From NCBI GenBank assembly GCA_963681505.1, contig OY811987.1:419501-483500 (forward strand): DNA of 64,000 nucleotides, written 5' to 3'. The position numbers and the translations under genes were made by a program. This document shows positions 1 through 13,000 of the stretch, in pieces (position 1 is the first letter of the stretch; the number at the start of each line of letters is the position of its first letter). This stretch comes from Eunapius fragilis (Eukaryota; Porifera; Demospongiae; Spongillida; Spongillidae). Under the pieces are notes generated by a model. The model did no database searches. It saw only the letters and a program-made list of their open reading frames with translations, and was not told the origin of the DNA.

Positions 1-2112
1 ATCACTTCACCAACAGGGGAAGTACTGTGCGATTCAGCAACTCGCTATGATGCTGAGGTGGTAAAATTTGAAACTGTATCATCCATTGATGATGGCATTT
101 TTGAGCCAAATGAACGTATTGATGTTAGTAAGGTGACACTTGTCAATAGTGGGGGACTTCCCCTTCCAGCTGGCGCTATTGCATCTATCCCTTCCACCAA
201 AACAATCAATTTTGAGCCAATATCGTTCCATCTCCCTGGACTGCAACCAGGAGAAAGGTTTGAGATCCCCGTAACATTCTATGGAAGGATATTTGACCAA
301 CCTCCACCAAATGCCCCAGGACCCTTTGTGTCATCGGCAGAATTCCATCCTCGCATTGATCTGATTGGACGACCATTTGAAAAGTCATTCTTGAGGAAAG
401 GAATGGTAGTCCAATATCCAATCAAACTTGCACACCTAAGAAACCCTGAGCACCTTGGAAGAGGAGAGATTGGCATTATTAGTGTTGGTCTTCACAACAT
501 CTCCTCCATAGCTTATGGAGACTTCCGTGGAAGTGGTGGACTGGTCACCCTAAGGATCCATCTTGATGCTCGGCTCATTCCTATTGGAGTTGTCAATGAC
601 CCTCCCTGCACTGTGAGACATGATCCAAATGCCCAGGACAGTATGCACATCACTGTTCATAACATACGTCCATCTGAAACCATGGAAATCAACATTGCAG
701 TGCAAATGGAGAGCCGTGCAGAGCTCTTTGACCGCTGCTACTGGCAGGCCGATCTCTATCTCAGGGACAAGCTGATAGAATATAATAATGAGAAATTTCA
801 GGCTACCCCTGATTACATTCCAGCCACACCCACTGCTGATGTTCTCTTTGTTACAAATGAGCACATTTCCAGAAAAGAATTTGTATTTTGGCAGTCCATT
901 TTGGAGACTATTGGTGCAAGTGTGGACTTCTGGGACATACCACGCCATCATGGCCTTTCCGTCGATGATAGAACCGGCAGTCCACATCCTGTGACATGGA
1001 AAGGTCGTTACCATGGCAAAATGATCCTCTACCCACACTGTGATCTGAAACTTCTCTCTCCTATGGACATTGTCGATCATTTCCACAACAGGCAGGGGCA
1101 GCCATACAGTGCACCTCTTCAAGATCTCCAATCCAGCATGGTGTTGTTCCTTCCTCCATCACCTCCTAAGAAACTTAGCAAAACTAAATTCCTTGACAGA
1201 GGAGACAGAAGCATTCAGTTTCACCTTGCCTTAGCATCAGTCCCAATACAAATCCAGCCTAACGAGTATTCAGACCGACACCTTGGGTCATTTCATACCA
1301 GTGCCTCACCACACCACAAGTGGGAGAAGGACAGGTTGAAGCAAATGGAGAAGGATGTTCCAGGCCAGTCGGCAGTGGTTTTGGGTAGGCTCAATCAACT
1401 ACAGAAGACAGGTTTCATCTCCTGGAAGTACGGGAAGGTTGACATCCGTCGCTGCCCTCTTCTGCGCTCGTGCAAGCTGACAGTCGTGGATGGAGCTGGC
1501 TGCAGCATGACAGACATGGGGAGGGATGACTTGCAGCTCACTCCATACACCACAGAGATTCCTCTTGGGAGTCACTATGGACAGACCTTGCTGGTAACGT
1601 TGTACGGGTTACCACTGATGGCTAAACTGAGGCTCCTGAAGACTCCTACACAAGAATCACCAGATACTAGAGGCCAACTGAAGTTCTATCTTCCCAATTC
1701 ATTGTGCTTGTCACTACCTACATTGGCTGCCATTTGCACGGCCCATGAGATAGCCGATGAAGTGCTTGGGTCCCAGGGGACTTGCTCGCGCATGGCTGCA
1801 GTGGCCGACGATGTGCGAACTAGCACAAATGCATATGCTCAAAATGGACCAATAGTGCTTCAGTTGGTGGATCTACTTTTGAAGGAGCTGAAGCATCGAA
1901 AGAAGAGGATGAGCAACAGTCGTGTGTCTCGATCAACGACAGGCATCAAACGCCTGTGCTCACGTGTGCGGCAAACATTGAGAAATGCCAGGGTTTTGTC
2001 AAGAGACCTTACCCCCTTGCCAAGCCTAAGGGTTCTGTTAAGCAGTGACCGCTGTCATTCACCTCATCAATACATCGTTGAAGATGAGCAGTGGAATTTG
2101 CTTGGAGTATAA
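1..2112 (+). CDS. Glycine-repeat PH/WW-like family protein, copy 1, 3' end only
   Basis: The reading frame is open from the first base, so this is the C-terminal 703 residues of a longer protein; the start lies outside the window. It matches the C-terminal half of the complete copy at 15451-29159 almost residue for residue, with scattered substitutions and a three-residue deletion near residue 424 (RHLGSF here, RHLVSPGSF there). It begins just after the glycine-rich tract and covers a beta-rich region followed by an alpha/beta-looking segment (starting ADVLFVTNEH) that could be a Rossmann-like fold; that fold is inferred. The C-terminus is basic (KHRKKRMSNSR). I see no membrane segment. The overall family resembles proteins carrying the uncharacterised DUF7932 region, but I could not verify this. 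There is no frameshift or stop, so the copy looks functional as far as it is visible. Confidence 0.8.
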   Translation: MTSPTGEVLCDSATRYDAEVVKFETVSSIDDGIFEPNERIDVSKVTLVNSGGLPLPAGAIASIPSTKTINFEPISFHLPGLQPGERFEIPVTFYGRIFDQPPPNAPGPFVSSAEFHPRIDLIGRPFEKSFLRKGMVVQYPIKLAHLRNPEHLGRGEIGIISVGLHNISSIAYGDFRGSGGLVTLRIHLDARLIPIGVVNDPPCTVRHDPNAQDSMHITVHNIRPSETMEINIAVQMESRAELFDRCYWQADLYLRDKLIEYNNEKFQATPDYIPATPTADVLFVTNEHISRKEFVFWQSILETIGASVDFWDIPRHHGLSVDDRTGSPHPVTWKGRYHGKMILYPHCDLKLLSPMDIVDHFHNRQGQPYSAPLQDLQSSMVLFLPPSPPKKLSKTKFLDRGDRSIQFHLALASVPIQIQPNEYSDRHLGSFHTSASPHHKWEKDRLKQMEKDVPGQSAVVLGRLNQLQKTGFISWKYGKVDIRRCPLLRSCKLTVVDGAGCSMTDMGRDDLQLTPYTTEIPLGSHYGQTLLVTLYGLPLMAKLRLLKTPTQESPDTRGQLKFYLPNSLCLSLPTLAAICTAHEIADEVLGSQGTCSRMAAVADDVRTSTNAYAQNGPIVLQLVDLLLKELKHRKKRMSNSRVSRSTTGIKRLCSRVRQTLRNARVLSRDLTPLPSLRVLLSSDRCHSPHQYIVEDEQWNLLGV

Positions 2113-4074
2113 GATGTGTATCAGAAGCTAAAATATGAGAGTATGTTAGTCTGCAAACAAACAGATACTAAAACTTTGAGTTACTTTTAATTGTTTGTGT
2201 GTTATAATTGACTGATTGATTGATAGATTGCTATTTGTGGAAACAACAGTAAGTTATGAAGGGACTGTGGCCCACCCACCATGATTGGAAACATATTATT
2301 GACTAAGTGCAGCTAGTCATTGCATCCCATTGGCTAGTAGGTGCAGCTAGAATATATATGTATATGTGAAGTATCACTTCTCCCAGATAAAAATACAACA
2401 CAGAAAACAAAAACACTATTTTGTGAGTCAACACTTGATATAAATGAGCCATCTCAGCAAATGAATAAAGATATTTTTGTGGGTTGGGGGTGTGTATGGT
2501 CATAAAAAAAACGTGACATTTATAATGCACGCTAACTGATGGAGGTTGACTGACCTGATAATGATCATATTTACATACCTTATTGCCTGCATGTTACATA
2601 GGTGTTGGAAAGGGGGAGGGGGGGAAGGGGGCTTTTAAAAGTATGGGGGCTGAGCCCACTTCTGTTATTCAGGGTGAATAAAATTGTACTAGTGGGCCGG
2701 TATCAATTCATTATAAAGTTCTTCAGGAAGAAGTAAGGCAAGTATGGGTGAGGACTATATGGGAAAATTTGACCATCAAGGTGTTAATAAAGCATCTGTA
2801 TAAAACGTAGTATGGATGAGACATAGCAGTGATGCCTCCTCTTTCTCTAATTAGTGCCTCCTCATCTACACATACATCAGTACAGGTTTAGGGTTCGATT
2901 GAAAAGATGGTTCCATACATCTCCATGGGAACATTTGACTTCTATGGGAACATTTGACTATCTTACCATCAAGGTGTTAATGAAGCATCTGTGTAGACTA
3001 ATATATAGTATGGATGAGAGATAGCAGTGATGTATCGTCTTTATACATTTAGTGTCTTCTCATCCACACATACATCAGTCCGGGTTTAGGGTGCGATTGA
3101 AAAGATGGTTCCCTCCCATACATCTCTTGAAGTAGGTGTGGCTTATGAATATTTAATTCCCCTACGCCTATGCTAAAGTATATGCGTTGCTATAGTGTAA
3201 CTGTGCTACTAGTAAGCCTGTCGAAAATAAAATATTAACCCTACACTGGTTGCACTGGACTAGGCCACTGTGTAACCACTGGCGTAGGGTATGCACAGTA
3301 GTCACTTTTCTGTTGGATGAATCTCCTGGTTGGTTATGGTGTTTCAGTGGCCTGACGACCAAGATAGTGCGAAGTGTTCTACATGTTAATATTACATAAG
3401 ATCGGTTCCTCCTTTTGTGGTGTGCAAAACTTTCATAGTTAGCGCGGTCAAAAATGACGGGGTTGTAAGCTTCTATATGTCTATGAATTAATCGTTCTCA
3501 ATATTTATTTAATGCCCTGAGTGACTGAATAGGACTTTGGCTTGTCCTTACACTGCTAATTAATATCAAGGTGGGCGCTCGCTGCACTTTGGTGTGTAGG
3601 TCGCAAGAAGAGTTGGCCATTTAAAAAAAAGATAGATGTAACATACCTTGTGAACATACCGATAAGTAGTGCAAGCTGTTTAATTGTTAATATTTAATGA
3701 CGCGTTTGTGCCAATTAACCTCTGTCACATTTCATGACATGATCACTATGAAATCACTTAACAGGAACGGGTCAACAATGACTTCAGCTGTGCTTGTTCT
3801 GTTGACAAGCTAAAATACATGTAGTAGGTCTAAAATACTTGTAAATATCTACATGCAATGTCATCAATAAATCATATTTCAGAACTATAGTGTTTTGTAT
3901 GTTACAGTATCATTTACCACAGTGTTAGTGCAAAGAGTAGTTATGGAGTCACACAATGGGAGTTGGCTCCAGCCAGTTATTATTCATCCTTTGTGTACAC
4001 ACGTCTTGATGGTATCTCCCTCTGGCTTCCACACCAGGGTCCACATATCACAGTGCCTCTCACACACCTCCTGT
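2113..4074. other. Intergenic DNA between convergent genes (copy 1)
   Basis: No coding signal was found. A roughly 180-bp segment occurs twice in tandem (about 2745-2925 and 2940-3115), each ending in a GATTGAAAAGATGG motif. An AATAAA at 2463-2468 could be the polyadenylation site of the plus-strand gene. The stretch is conserved at 29160-31115, which reflects the duplication and not independent constraint. Confidence 0.6.
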
Positions 4075-5140
4075 CTATGATGACATCATAACATCTTCAC
4101 GGGACACAGGCTTGTAGAGCAGGTGATAACAGTCCTCCGTGAGCCCAGCCACGCCCCCTGCTGCCTCCGCAAGAGCCACACCCATTGCACTGCAGACCGC
4201 CCACGTGTAATCGTCCTCTCTTGGTACACGCTGGCATGCATTCCTCAGGGCCTTGTGCGCCATGGCAACAGCCATGACACGCCCCCCTTCGTCCAGTACA
4301 CTCCAGAGGGGGGCAACTCCCCCTAGGAGACGCCTGTCCAACTATCTCTTGGACTGCATCCACCACAACCTCTGGTATGGGGGATTCCCCAAAGAGAAGT
4401 AAGCTGGACAGGACCAGCTGCTCTTCTGGACTGAGGTAGGCGGGGCTAGAGTTGAACCCTCCCAGCAGAGAATGGGACACCTGAGCCAGCCAGTCCCCAG
4501 AATCGCCACAAAGAACATCCTCACTGGGTAACGCTATTTCGTCCATTGGCTCTGCGTCTCTCTTGTTCCTGGTGCCGCGCTGTAACAGCAATGATGAGAA
4601 GGCGTCGACCAGCTCAGGTGAGCCGTGGGACACGCCCACCACCCGTGCCAATAGCTCCTGGTCACTGTTGAGGGGAACGAGATGAACCTTCGATTGCAAC
4701 GCATACACGAGCCTCTGTGTTGCCTAGAGGGGGCTCAACGGCTCCACCCTGTGGACACAGGACCCCCTGTGGAGCCTGGTGCGTGCCTCTTCCTGCATGG
4801 CTTCTGGACTGGTGGTGATCACAATGATGTGGGTGTGGCAGCTCGCCAGGACAGACAGCATGGCTTCAGGCATCACATCAGTGCAGAGGTTGTCAAGGAC
4901 GATCAGCAAGGGACTGGTGGGAGGGGCCAAGGGGTTGATGGGAGGGGCCAGCGGGAGGGTCTCCTGTAAGTGCTGTGGTTGGGGCATGGTGGCACTCAGT
5001 ACGCTCACTGAGCCTTGCAAGAGGTGCTCCGAGCTACCGTTCACCCAAAATATCCCTCCCCCAAAGTGTGTGTGGTGTTTAATGATGAAATCAATAACAG
5101 GCTCCTCAGGTACAAGACAGAAACAGGAATGAAGTATCTG
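4075..5140 (-). pseudogene. STAND/NB-ARC-like C-terminal module, degraded copy
   Basis: This is the copy-1 counterpart of the last exon of the intact TPR-CHAT-STAND gene (31116-32291). Three lesions are visible. A C-to-T change at about 4722 makes an in-frame TAG where copy 2 has a CAG glutamine. A 146-bp deletion between about 4304 and 4312 shifts the frame. The upstream exons encoding the TPR and CHAT parts are absent because the duplication stops at the GGGGA tract. The Walker-B-like strand (PLLIVLDNLC) and the sensor-like strand (THIIVITTSPEA) are still readable. No product is expected. Confidence 0.85.
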
Positions 5141-5146
5141 GAATTA

Positions 5147-5488
5147 TGGAGGGGAGGGGAGGGGAGGGGAGGGGAGGGGAGGGGAGGGGAGGGGAGGGGA
5201 GGGGAGGGGAGGGGAGGGGAGGGGAGGGGAGGGGAGGGGAGGGGAGGGGAGGGGAGGGGAGGGGAGGGGAGGGGAGGGGAGGGGAGGGGAGGGGAGGGGA
5301 GGGGAGGGGAGGGGAGGGGAGGGGAGGGGAGGGGAGGGGAGGGGAGGGGAGGGGAGGGGAGGGGAGGGGAGGGGAGGGGAGGGGAGGGGAGGGGAGGTGA
5401 GGGGAGGGGAGGGGAGGGGAGGGGAGGGGAGGGGAGGGGAGGGGAGGGGAGGGGAGGGGAGGGGAGGGGAGGGGAGGGGAGGGGAGGG
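5147..5488. repeat. (GGGGA)n polypurine tract, about 68 units
   Basis: A nearly pure pentanucleotide array of about 342 bp with one visible interruption (GAGGTGAG near 5396). It lies at the right boundary of the segmental duplication. Polypurine tracts of this kind can form triplex or G-quadruplex structures and are plausible breakpoints. Open frames across it in every phase are low-complexity artefacts. Confidence 0.97.
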
Positions 5489-5589
5489 ATCTGCCTCCCT
5501 TACAATTGGTTCCTTTATCACAGATGGTCATACTTCTGATGAAATGTCTCCCAAGCAGTCCCTCACTTCATTATGCCTCTGTATTTCTA

Positions 5590-6245
5590 GGCTCCTTTTT
5601 GCAGTCCATACCATGTTGCAGGGTGAAGTCAGCTCCACAGCCGTCACAGCATGCAGGCAGATCAGCAGGGTGCCTCAGGTAGCGTATTGCAAGACCATCC
5701 TTAAATTCATATGGAGACAAGTCAAAATGATACCTTTCAAATGGAGTAGATGTCAGCCAGGATGATGTACCACTTGTTGCTCTCCTTAAGGCTCATTGTC
5801 GTTCCGGTGAAAACTTAGAGATGAGAGTGTTAAGCTTAGCTAGGTCTGCAGCATTTTGAGTGTGACGAGTGTGTGAAACTGTTTGCTTCAGCTTGTTAAG
5901 ATGTTCAGGAACGCTAAATACTGTAACACCTTTGACAGATTCTTGAACTACTTGTGTGCCCAGTTTTGAAGAACAGTATGCAGTAGTAGCTGTTTTGATT
6001 GGATCTCTCAAACCTAGACCTGCTAGGCGTACTGGGAGAAAAAGGTGTTCTTCTTCTTCATTTGAGATATTACCTTGGAAGAGTGCTGGAAGAAAATGCT
6101 TACAAATGGCATCACGCAGTGTTTGAAAATCTAGATCGGAAAGATGGGAGACTCTCTGCAAATAGGACTATTCACACCGTAATGATTTTGTTATTGCAAA
6201 AAATGCTGCTTGTGGTGACTTCTTGGCGGCAGCAGTTAGAAAAAA
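5590..6245 (-). pseudogene. Retroelement reverse-transcriptase protein, C-terminal relic
   Basis: The minus-strand frames read in order: a segment with a TAG in place of an expected aromatic residue (after SLRCE, about 6172), a helical block, the motif LFLPVRLAGLGLRDP near 6040, then after a frameshift near 5790 a Cys/His cluster (CCDGCGADF and QHGMDC, near 5640). I recall this order from multi-copy reverse-transcriptase proteins in cnidarian and sponge genomes, downstream of the catalytic domain. The reverse-transcriptase core is absent. The stop and frameshift make it non-functional. Exact clade assignment is uncertain. Confidence 0.6.
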
Positions 6246-6374
6246 AAAAAAGACAAATACAAAACATACAACATAGGTGTAGACAAGGAGGGTGGGGGGA
6301 TGGTCTCATAGTTTTTTTTCCATGATCATGAATTTTGATTACAGCCAATAGGCTTCACTCTTTTCTTAAAAGTA

Positions 6375-6553
6375 GGGGCCGTTCGTAAATTACGTCACGC
6401 TATTTTTGACCATTATGGACCCCCCCCCCCCCCCCCCTCGTCACACATTATACCATACTGATGTATGCTTAATGTATACATCGTCACACTGGCTGATACC
6501 CTCCCCCCCCCCCCCCCCCCCCCTTCTGCGTGACGTAATTTATGAACGGCCCC
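6375..6553. mobile_element. MITE family 1, copy a
   Basis: The ends are inverted repeats (GGGGCCGTTCGTAAATTACG at the left; its near-complement at the right) containing the shared core AATTACGTCACGC. The element is flanked on both sides by GTA, a possible 3-bp target duplication. The interior holds two long poly-C runs. Related copies are at about 17591-17709 and 24996-25110. No coding capacity. Confidence 0.85.
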
Positions 6554-6556
6554 GTA

Positions 6557-7086
6557 CTGAAACAAGCATTCTACTTTCGTTGTGAGACGTGCAGAAATAC
6601 ATTAGATTTATCAACTATCTTTAAATGGTTGGTTCTGTCCTCGTTCACGTGTAACAGCATACACCTGTTGAGCCTTTGATGAACCTCTATAGCGTGAAGT
6701 GAAGTGTCTTTGTAGTGCACTGATGCTTGATTTGTCTCGTCCCCAGGCCCAACATACGCCACATCAGACTGGACGAGACTAGGCAAGAATTAACTTTACT
6801 ATTTCCGCGAAGTATTCTTGCTGTTCTGCTGATAAAGACTTTAGAATGGTCTTGTGATTGATGATTTAATAATCGTTCAGAGCTGATTGCATAATGAGTT
6901 AACTGCATTCCTAAAGCATCAACGCTAATGCATATTTAGCAACATGCTTTGACAACAATGAAAAAAAATGTTTTTGTGTCATTTGTTCAATTAGTGGCTA
7001 AAAGTGGAATGGCTTATATCCTAAAAAATAAACTAGGTAACCCTTAGCATGCTATGCAAATGAATTCACAGAAATGTTTGTTCCAG
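6557..7086. other. Non-coding stretch downstream of the receptor gene
   Basis: AT-rich DNA. Short minus-strand frames at 6571-6908 lack recognisable motifs and splice context and are not called. I see nothing else here. Confidence 0.5.
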
Positions 7087-10000
7087 TTACTTTGCTGCAG
7101 GGTAGGGTGGGTATTCCGGGGGGACACAAGGCCCTGAGTATGCCTGCGGGTATATTTTTGCTGGATGTGGGTACACACACCCTGTAATGGCTGTATCTGG
7201 GTAGAGCAGTGCTCGATCAGGATACACCTCTGAGGCGCTGTAAGGTGGCAGATCTTCCACTGGGTCAGGTTCTAATTCTGCAGCCTGCCTTGTTGACACA
7301 CGGCATGTTTTAGAGCACTTGGGCCTCTTGCAGAAAATTTTTATGACAGTAATCAGTATTGTCAAACCAACGAACCCTCCAAATGATGTTCCGATGGACA
7401 AATAAGTAATGGTAGATGACGAGACACCAGCTGTGGAAATTAAAAGGTCAGAACAGAATCTGACGCATGATGCTGCACATCAAGTGCAAACATACATGTT
7501 CATATGGACATAGACTATCCCAGCATATGACATGCACACATACCCTGCATGCAACACACACCATGCATACCAGCAACATCAAGTACATGTGCACATATAC
7601 ACTCATCTAATTAAAGTGGTCACCTTACCGCTGCAGGATTCATCACTGTTGTCACCACAGTCATCTTTTCCATCACACTTATATGAATCATCTATGCATT
7701 TTCCATTTGAGCACAAGAACTGGAAGTAGCCAGTACATGCTGTTCGTAGAGAATTGCAATGGATTACGCATGAGGTTCATTTATGGTGCAGCAATAAGAT
7801 AACGATTATTGTTACAACTGTACATTATTAAACTCAAACATACACCAATACACCAAAAACTAAACTCTACAAAAGTTCTAATTAACTCCTTATCTTCCCA
7901 TGATGGGTCTTGCCACAGACCTGACTAGAGAGATACTGAGGTGAACCATTTATTATTAGCAATAAGATAATGTTGTTTTGTATAGGAAAGGGATGGTGAG
8001 TACCTTACCTGATACACTACCTCTTCCTTCTCCTCTCCCTCCCGGCTTATCACAGTACTAATTTATTTTTAAAAACCCTTCATATTTAATCAAATTAAAA
8101 TTATATTGCTGCATTTCAGTTCTAGTGATGACCTGAACATCCAGAATGTTTGTCCTCAATGTGTTATAGTAATATCAATATAGACATTTTTACCATGCAA
8201 GATCTTGTTATTTGGCTTACAGATGCAACGTATCCCAGCCAGATGGCTGTTGGTACAGGCGTTGAGGACTGGGACAAACCGCCGACATGAAGATAATCTA
8301 TTCTCGTAACCATAACAGTTATACGTGATGCTGATGGTTGATCTTGAACTTCCATTTCCAAAATATGAACCTGAATATCTCAGGCTAGCTGGAATTGAGA
8401 TGAAATAAATTTACAATATTTGTAGTTGTCACTTACTGCTCTCATAACCCAGCTGCTTGCAGAGTACATAGGACTCTGCTAACGACCAGGTAGAGTCACA
8501 AACTCCTCTCCATGAATTATTGTAGCACACAGAAATTGTTCCAGCAGCCAGAGAATTAGCTCCCTCCAGACGAATGCTTCCTCTGGTGCAAACTTTTATA
8601 AAATGAAGGAATGCATCAGCCAGTACAGTGGTGGCAAGTAATTAACTTGTCTTTACAGAGGGCAAGTAATTAACTTGTCTTTACAGAGGGCAAGTAATTA
8701 ACTTGTCTTTACAGAGGGCAAGTAATTAACTTGCTCCAGTACATTTTTACACTGTTAGGTTTTAGGGTTCAGGGCAGTTAGATGCCAGGAATATAACATT
8801 AAAATCAATCTTCTATCTATTAGAATGATAAGCAGGTATGCAGAAAAGGGTACAGTGTCATGGTTTTCTTAGCTCAGTGTGTTTAAAAAGTTACATATTT
8901 CTAATCCAATCTATTTCAAAATCATTATAATATTGACTTCTATGTTAATTGGTAGGTAGGAAGTACTGATTTTAACAGTGTTAGTAAAAAGCAAATAAAA
9001 ACATTCTCTTCAATAAGGTTGTATAGATAGAGGATTGCAAGGCAAATGGAAGGAAACAAGTGTCAATGAATGACATATGACTGAGTACGAGAGGTGGGCG
9101 CAAGTATCTTTTGTTCCCTAGAAGTTAGCGACAAAGAGATAAGTGATCTGATTATCTATAGATGCAAGTCATATATTTTCAATAACTTCATTTAATCTGC
9201 ATTAACCCTATATGGAACCTTGCTAAACAGCACCACTCTCAATCACTATTATTTTCCAAAAGTGTTCATTTCAATGTAACTATTTTTGGTCTAAGTGTGT
9301 GTGTGTATGTGTACATTGATGATAATGTACCTATAAAAAAACTCCACTATTAGGTTAGAGGAATTGGTTAATTATACAATGTATCAGTATGAATAACTTG
9401 GTCTGATTCCTACCAACAGCATTTCTGTTTCAGCGCAAACAGAGAGCCTATTTATAATTTTGCATGAAGGCCAATATTATTTTATGTAAAACATTTTTTT
9501 TATCACGTTGCTTCTAACCATAGCAATGCTGTACATTAAACAGGTAAATTAGAGAAATTTGCACCAGCCTATGTACATTGAGCCCAAAATAAGAAAACAT
9601 TAATCTATTTATGCTCAAAACTGTTAGCCAGGTATATGGAACACACAGAAATGTATAACACAGAGCTCACCACACTTGACTTCATCAGAGTTATCTCCAC
9701 AGTCATTATAACCATCACATACATTATCAGAGCTGGTACAGATACCATTTTTACAACTGAATTGTGAAGAAGTGCATCCTATAAGGAAAGATGAAAGATA
9801 ATACCTATGCACTGATCAAATAAGTGTTGTGTAAATAGTTGGCTGTTTTGAACTTTATGTATACAAACAGAAAGTTGATTTTATTAAACTGATTAACACT
9901 GGAATATTTTTGTTTAACTAAAATAGTTGTCAAAAATCAACTAAATGAGGCAGCAGAGGAATGTTAGGTAGTGGGAGGGGTTTCAACAATATAATATGGA

Positions 10001-13000
10001 GCCGTAAAATGTTTCAAAGGTCTGGAAGAATTCTTTGGTAACAGTAAACACATTTTTGATGCAGATATGCGTATTTCAGCATTAATCAGTTAACAAGCTA
10101 TGTAAAAGGCTATGAAACAAGCATGCACCTTCTCACGTTGCTCTTTTTCAAATATGTTTGTGGCTATTATTTAAAATTGAGGTAAGGAGACATTTGTCTT
10201 ATCTGCAAAAAAAAAAAAAGAAACAAATTTTGAGACTCAAGGTGACCCTGACTTTCACACACAACTCCATCCATTAGATTTTACTACTGTGCGCGAATTC
10301 TTATGAACAAAAGGATATTAACTTGGTTTGGTCCACTGGTGAATTCAGCTGGTGCTACAAAACCACCTCATCTGCATGATGAGTTGTTTGAGTAACTTTG
10401 TTAGTTGGACCCAGAGAATGGATATTACCTTGAACTTATAAAAACATTGTGGTTGATGTATGCACTGTTATTGTGACATGGGGGGATTAAGGTTATTGAG
10501 ATGCCTTGGGGCTTCATAGGTGACCAAGAAGGTACACATGATTTTGTTGAAAAGGAGATTGAAAACTGACTATCCTATGTAGAAACACTAGGTAGCAGGA
10601 TTACAACCTCAAACAGCTTATACAGCTGTCTCAAAGTCCTTGCAGTTTGAATGGTCATGTTACAACAAGTTATACTAAATCATTATATCAGTTCTTTGCA
10701 TGACACAATCTGCTAATTTTCTTTGACCCGCTGTTTTCAATGGAGAAATATAAACACCAGAATAGCTTATTGTTATCACTACTCGATGTCAATGGACTTA
10801 TGTGATTGTGAAAATGCTCGAGCAGTTCTTGCCAAATTGAGGGGTATACACATTGATGCTATTAAAGTAAATGATCAAATGGTCATATTACCAGAGGCAT
10901 CGGGGCTGGAAAGATGTGGAGATGTGGACTAGGAATATTGTAGATTTAATTATTTGATTTAATGGGCAGTCAAAATTAAAAGCCTGAGTGCAATGGGAGT
11001 GGGTGTGGCTATCCATATATTTCTGTACCTAAAATATGTACTATAGATGTTTTATGTTTTTGGGGTTTATGTATTATATCCTACACACATACTTGGGTAG
11101 GAACAGATAGCTCCCACAGAATGTCGGGAAATGCCGCATGTCATGTTATTTCCACTCCCTGGACATGAATACAAGGTGGTTTCATTTCCAGCACACCCTC
11201 CAATGCCAGTCCACATATAGGGTGAGGATGGAGTACTGAAGTATGATCCATTAACAGCAGTACCTGCATATAATGAAGAGGCCATTACAAGTGCACCTTT
11301 GTCCTAGAGTTTCCATTACCTACCTCTTGTGTACCCCAGCTGGTTGCAGGTCACCTTTGCCTCATTAGGCCCCCAGGCAGTGTCACAGATGGGAATGAAT
11401 TGGTTCAAGCCACAGAGTAGTACAGTACCCTGTGAACTGCCTCCATGTGAACTGCTTCCATACAAACGGATATCTCCCAGATAACAAGCTGAGGACAAAG
11501 TTATATTGCAAAGGTTACTTATTGCAAAGTGTTTTGTTTTGGTGTAAAACGAAAAGAAAAAAGTTAGTGGCAAGAAGTAAAATTAGTTTTAAAAAACATA
11601 AGAGTTAGCAGGACAATTTCTACACTCTTACTTGTCTTGAACACAGGGTTCCTTAAATACAATCTTCAGCATTTTAATCATTTTTATAGAGAGCATGTCA
11701 AAACATAACATCAAATTGATTTAGGTCATTGTTTAGAATTGCTCGGTGCATTCCTATATGGTCCATCTGGAGCTGCCAAACTCTTAATGCTGATGTCAGC
11801 AATTATGGTTTCGGGTCATGACTTTTTTTGGGGGGAGGGGGGGGGGTTGTTTATTAATTTATACTGTTTAAATTCATGGCACATTAATAACATCACATTA
11901 ACACCACATGGCTTACTACATTGGACTTCATCACTGCCATCACCACAGTCATTGTTCTTATCACAAACCAATATGTTACGTATACATGCCCCATTCCTGC
12001 ATGTGAACTGAGAGGACGAGCAAGCAGCTGGTGGAAAGAGACAAACATTCCATCAAGTGGAGGGAATGTAAAACATCACTGGGTGATGTATCTGTATCTG
12101 TATATTGTGATGTTTAGATCTGGGGACCATTGTGTATGTGTTACGTTTGCACATTGGACTTCATGTTTGTGTCTCCGTGTGTGTATTGATTCTGCTTTGC
12201 TATCATTATCACCTAAAACTTGAATGGAACGGTTGTATGGGACACTACAGTATCTACACACCCTCTCCCTAGTAAGCAATGAAATTACTGAACACGTTGT
12301 GAAATTGAATTACTGGTGGTAGCGGCATAATTCTTTTTTTTTTTTTCAGATAGCATGTGCATTTTAAGAATGTCTACTACCCTGACCTGGCTACATGGGC
12401 CTTGCTAACTAATAGCGCAATATGGCGGCGAGTGAGTCAACGTACATGAGTGTAAGAACCATCCCGGGATGATACTGCAACCCTCTGCCACTCAAATATT
12501 CCCCCCCCCCCCCCCCCCCCAAACTTCCAATCGTATATGCAAAAAATGCTCTGAGAAATTTCCAAACTCCACCAAAAATGTCGGTTCAAGTACCTTTTTA
12601 ACCGTCATACTTGCTTGTTTTGCATGGTTCTATGATTCCGAAGCACAGCTGCGCTACTGCCCGCCAGCGATTTTATAAGAGTTACTGTCCATCGTGGAGT
12701 CAGTAAGCGCTAGCGTTTAGGTGTACGTGAGACCTTGGGTCCGACCGTTTTCAATTGTCTTTTCTTGACGCCATAATATACGCACTGCGGAATTTTTTTA
12801 AAAATGCTCAAAAGATTATAATATTATCAAAAAAAAAACTGTGTTTTTCAGTATTTCATGCGTCACCGTATCAGTTTTAGCACCGGAGATATGTAGCGCT
12901 AAAGTGACAACTTTTTTAGTACAGCGGTCAATGCGTAATTGCAATAAAAACTGTGACGGTTGAGGAACAATAAAGCATAACCTTGCCTTTCCTTAAGATA

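Larger units (their letters stand above)
1..5146. repeat. Segmental duplication, copy 1
   Basis: Near-identical to 27037-32336 in the same orientation, offset about 27.04 kb, with small indels. It contains the 3' end of the glycine-repeat gene, about 2 kb of intergenic DNA and a degraded STAND-type gene. Its right edge is exactly the start of a long GGGGA tract, and copy 2 also diverges inside a GGGGA tract. The left edge is outside the window. Confidence 0.95.

Noticed and set aside
5015-5765. Long glycine/arginine-rich or proline/serine-rich open frames over the GGGGA tract
   Set aside because: Open in all phases on both strands only because the pentanucleotide lacks stop codons; no start context or exon structure.
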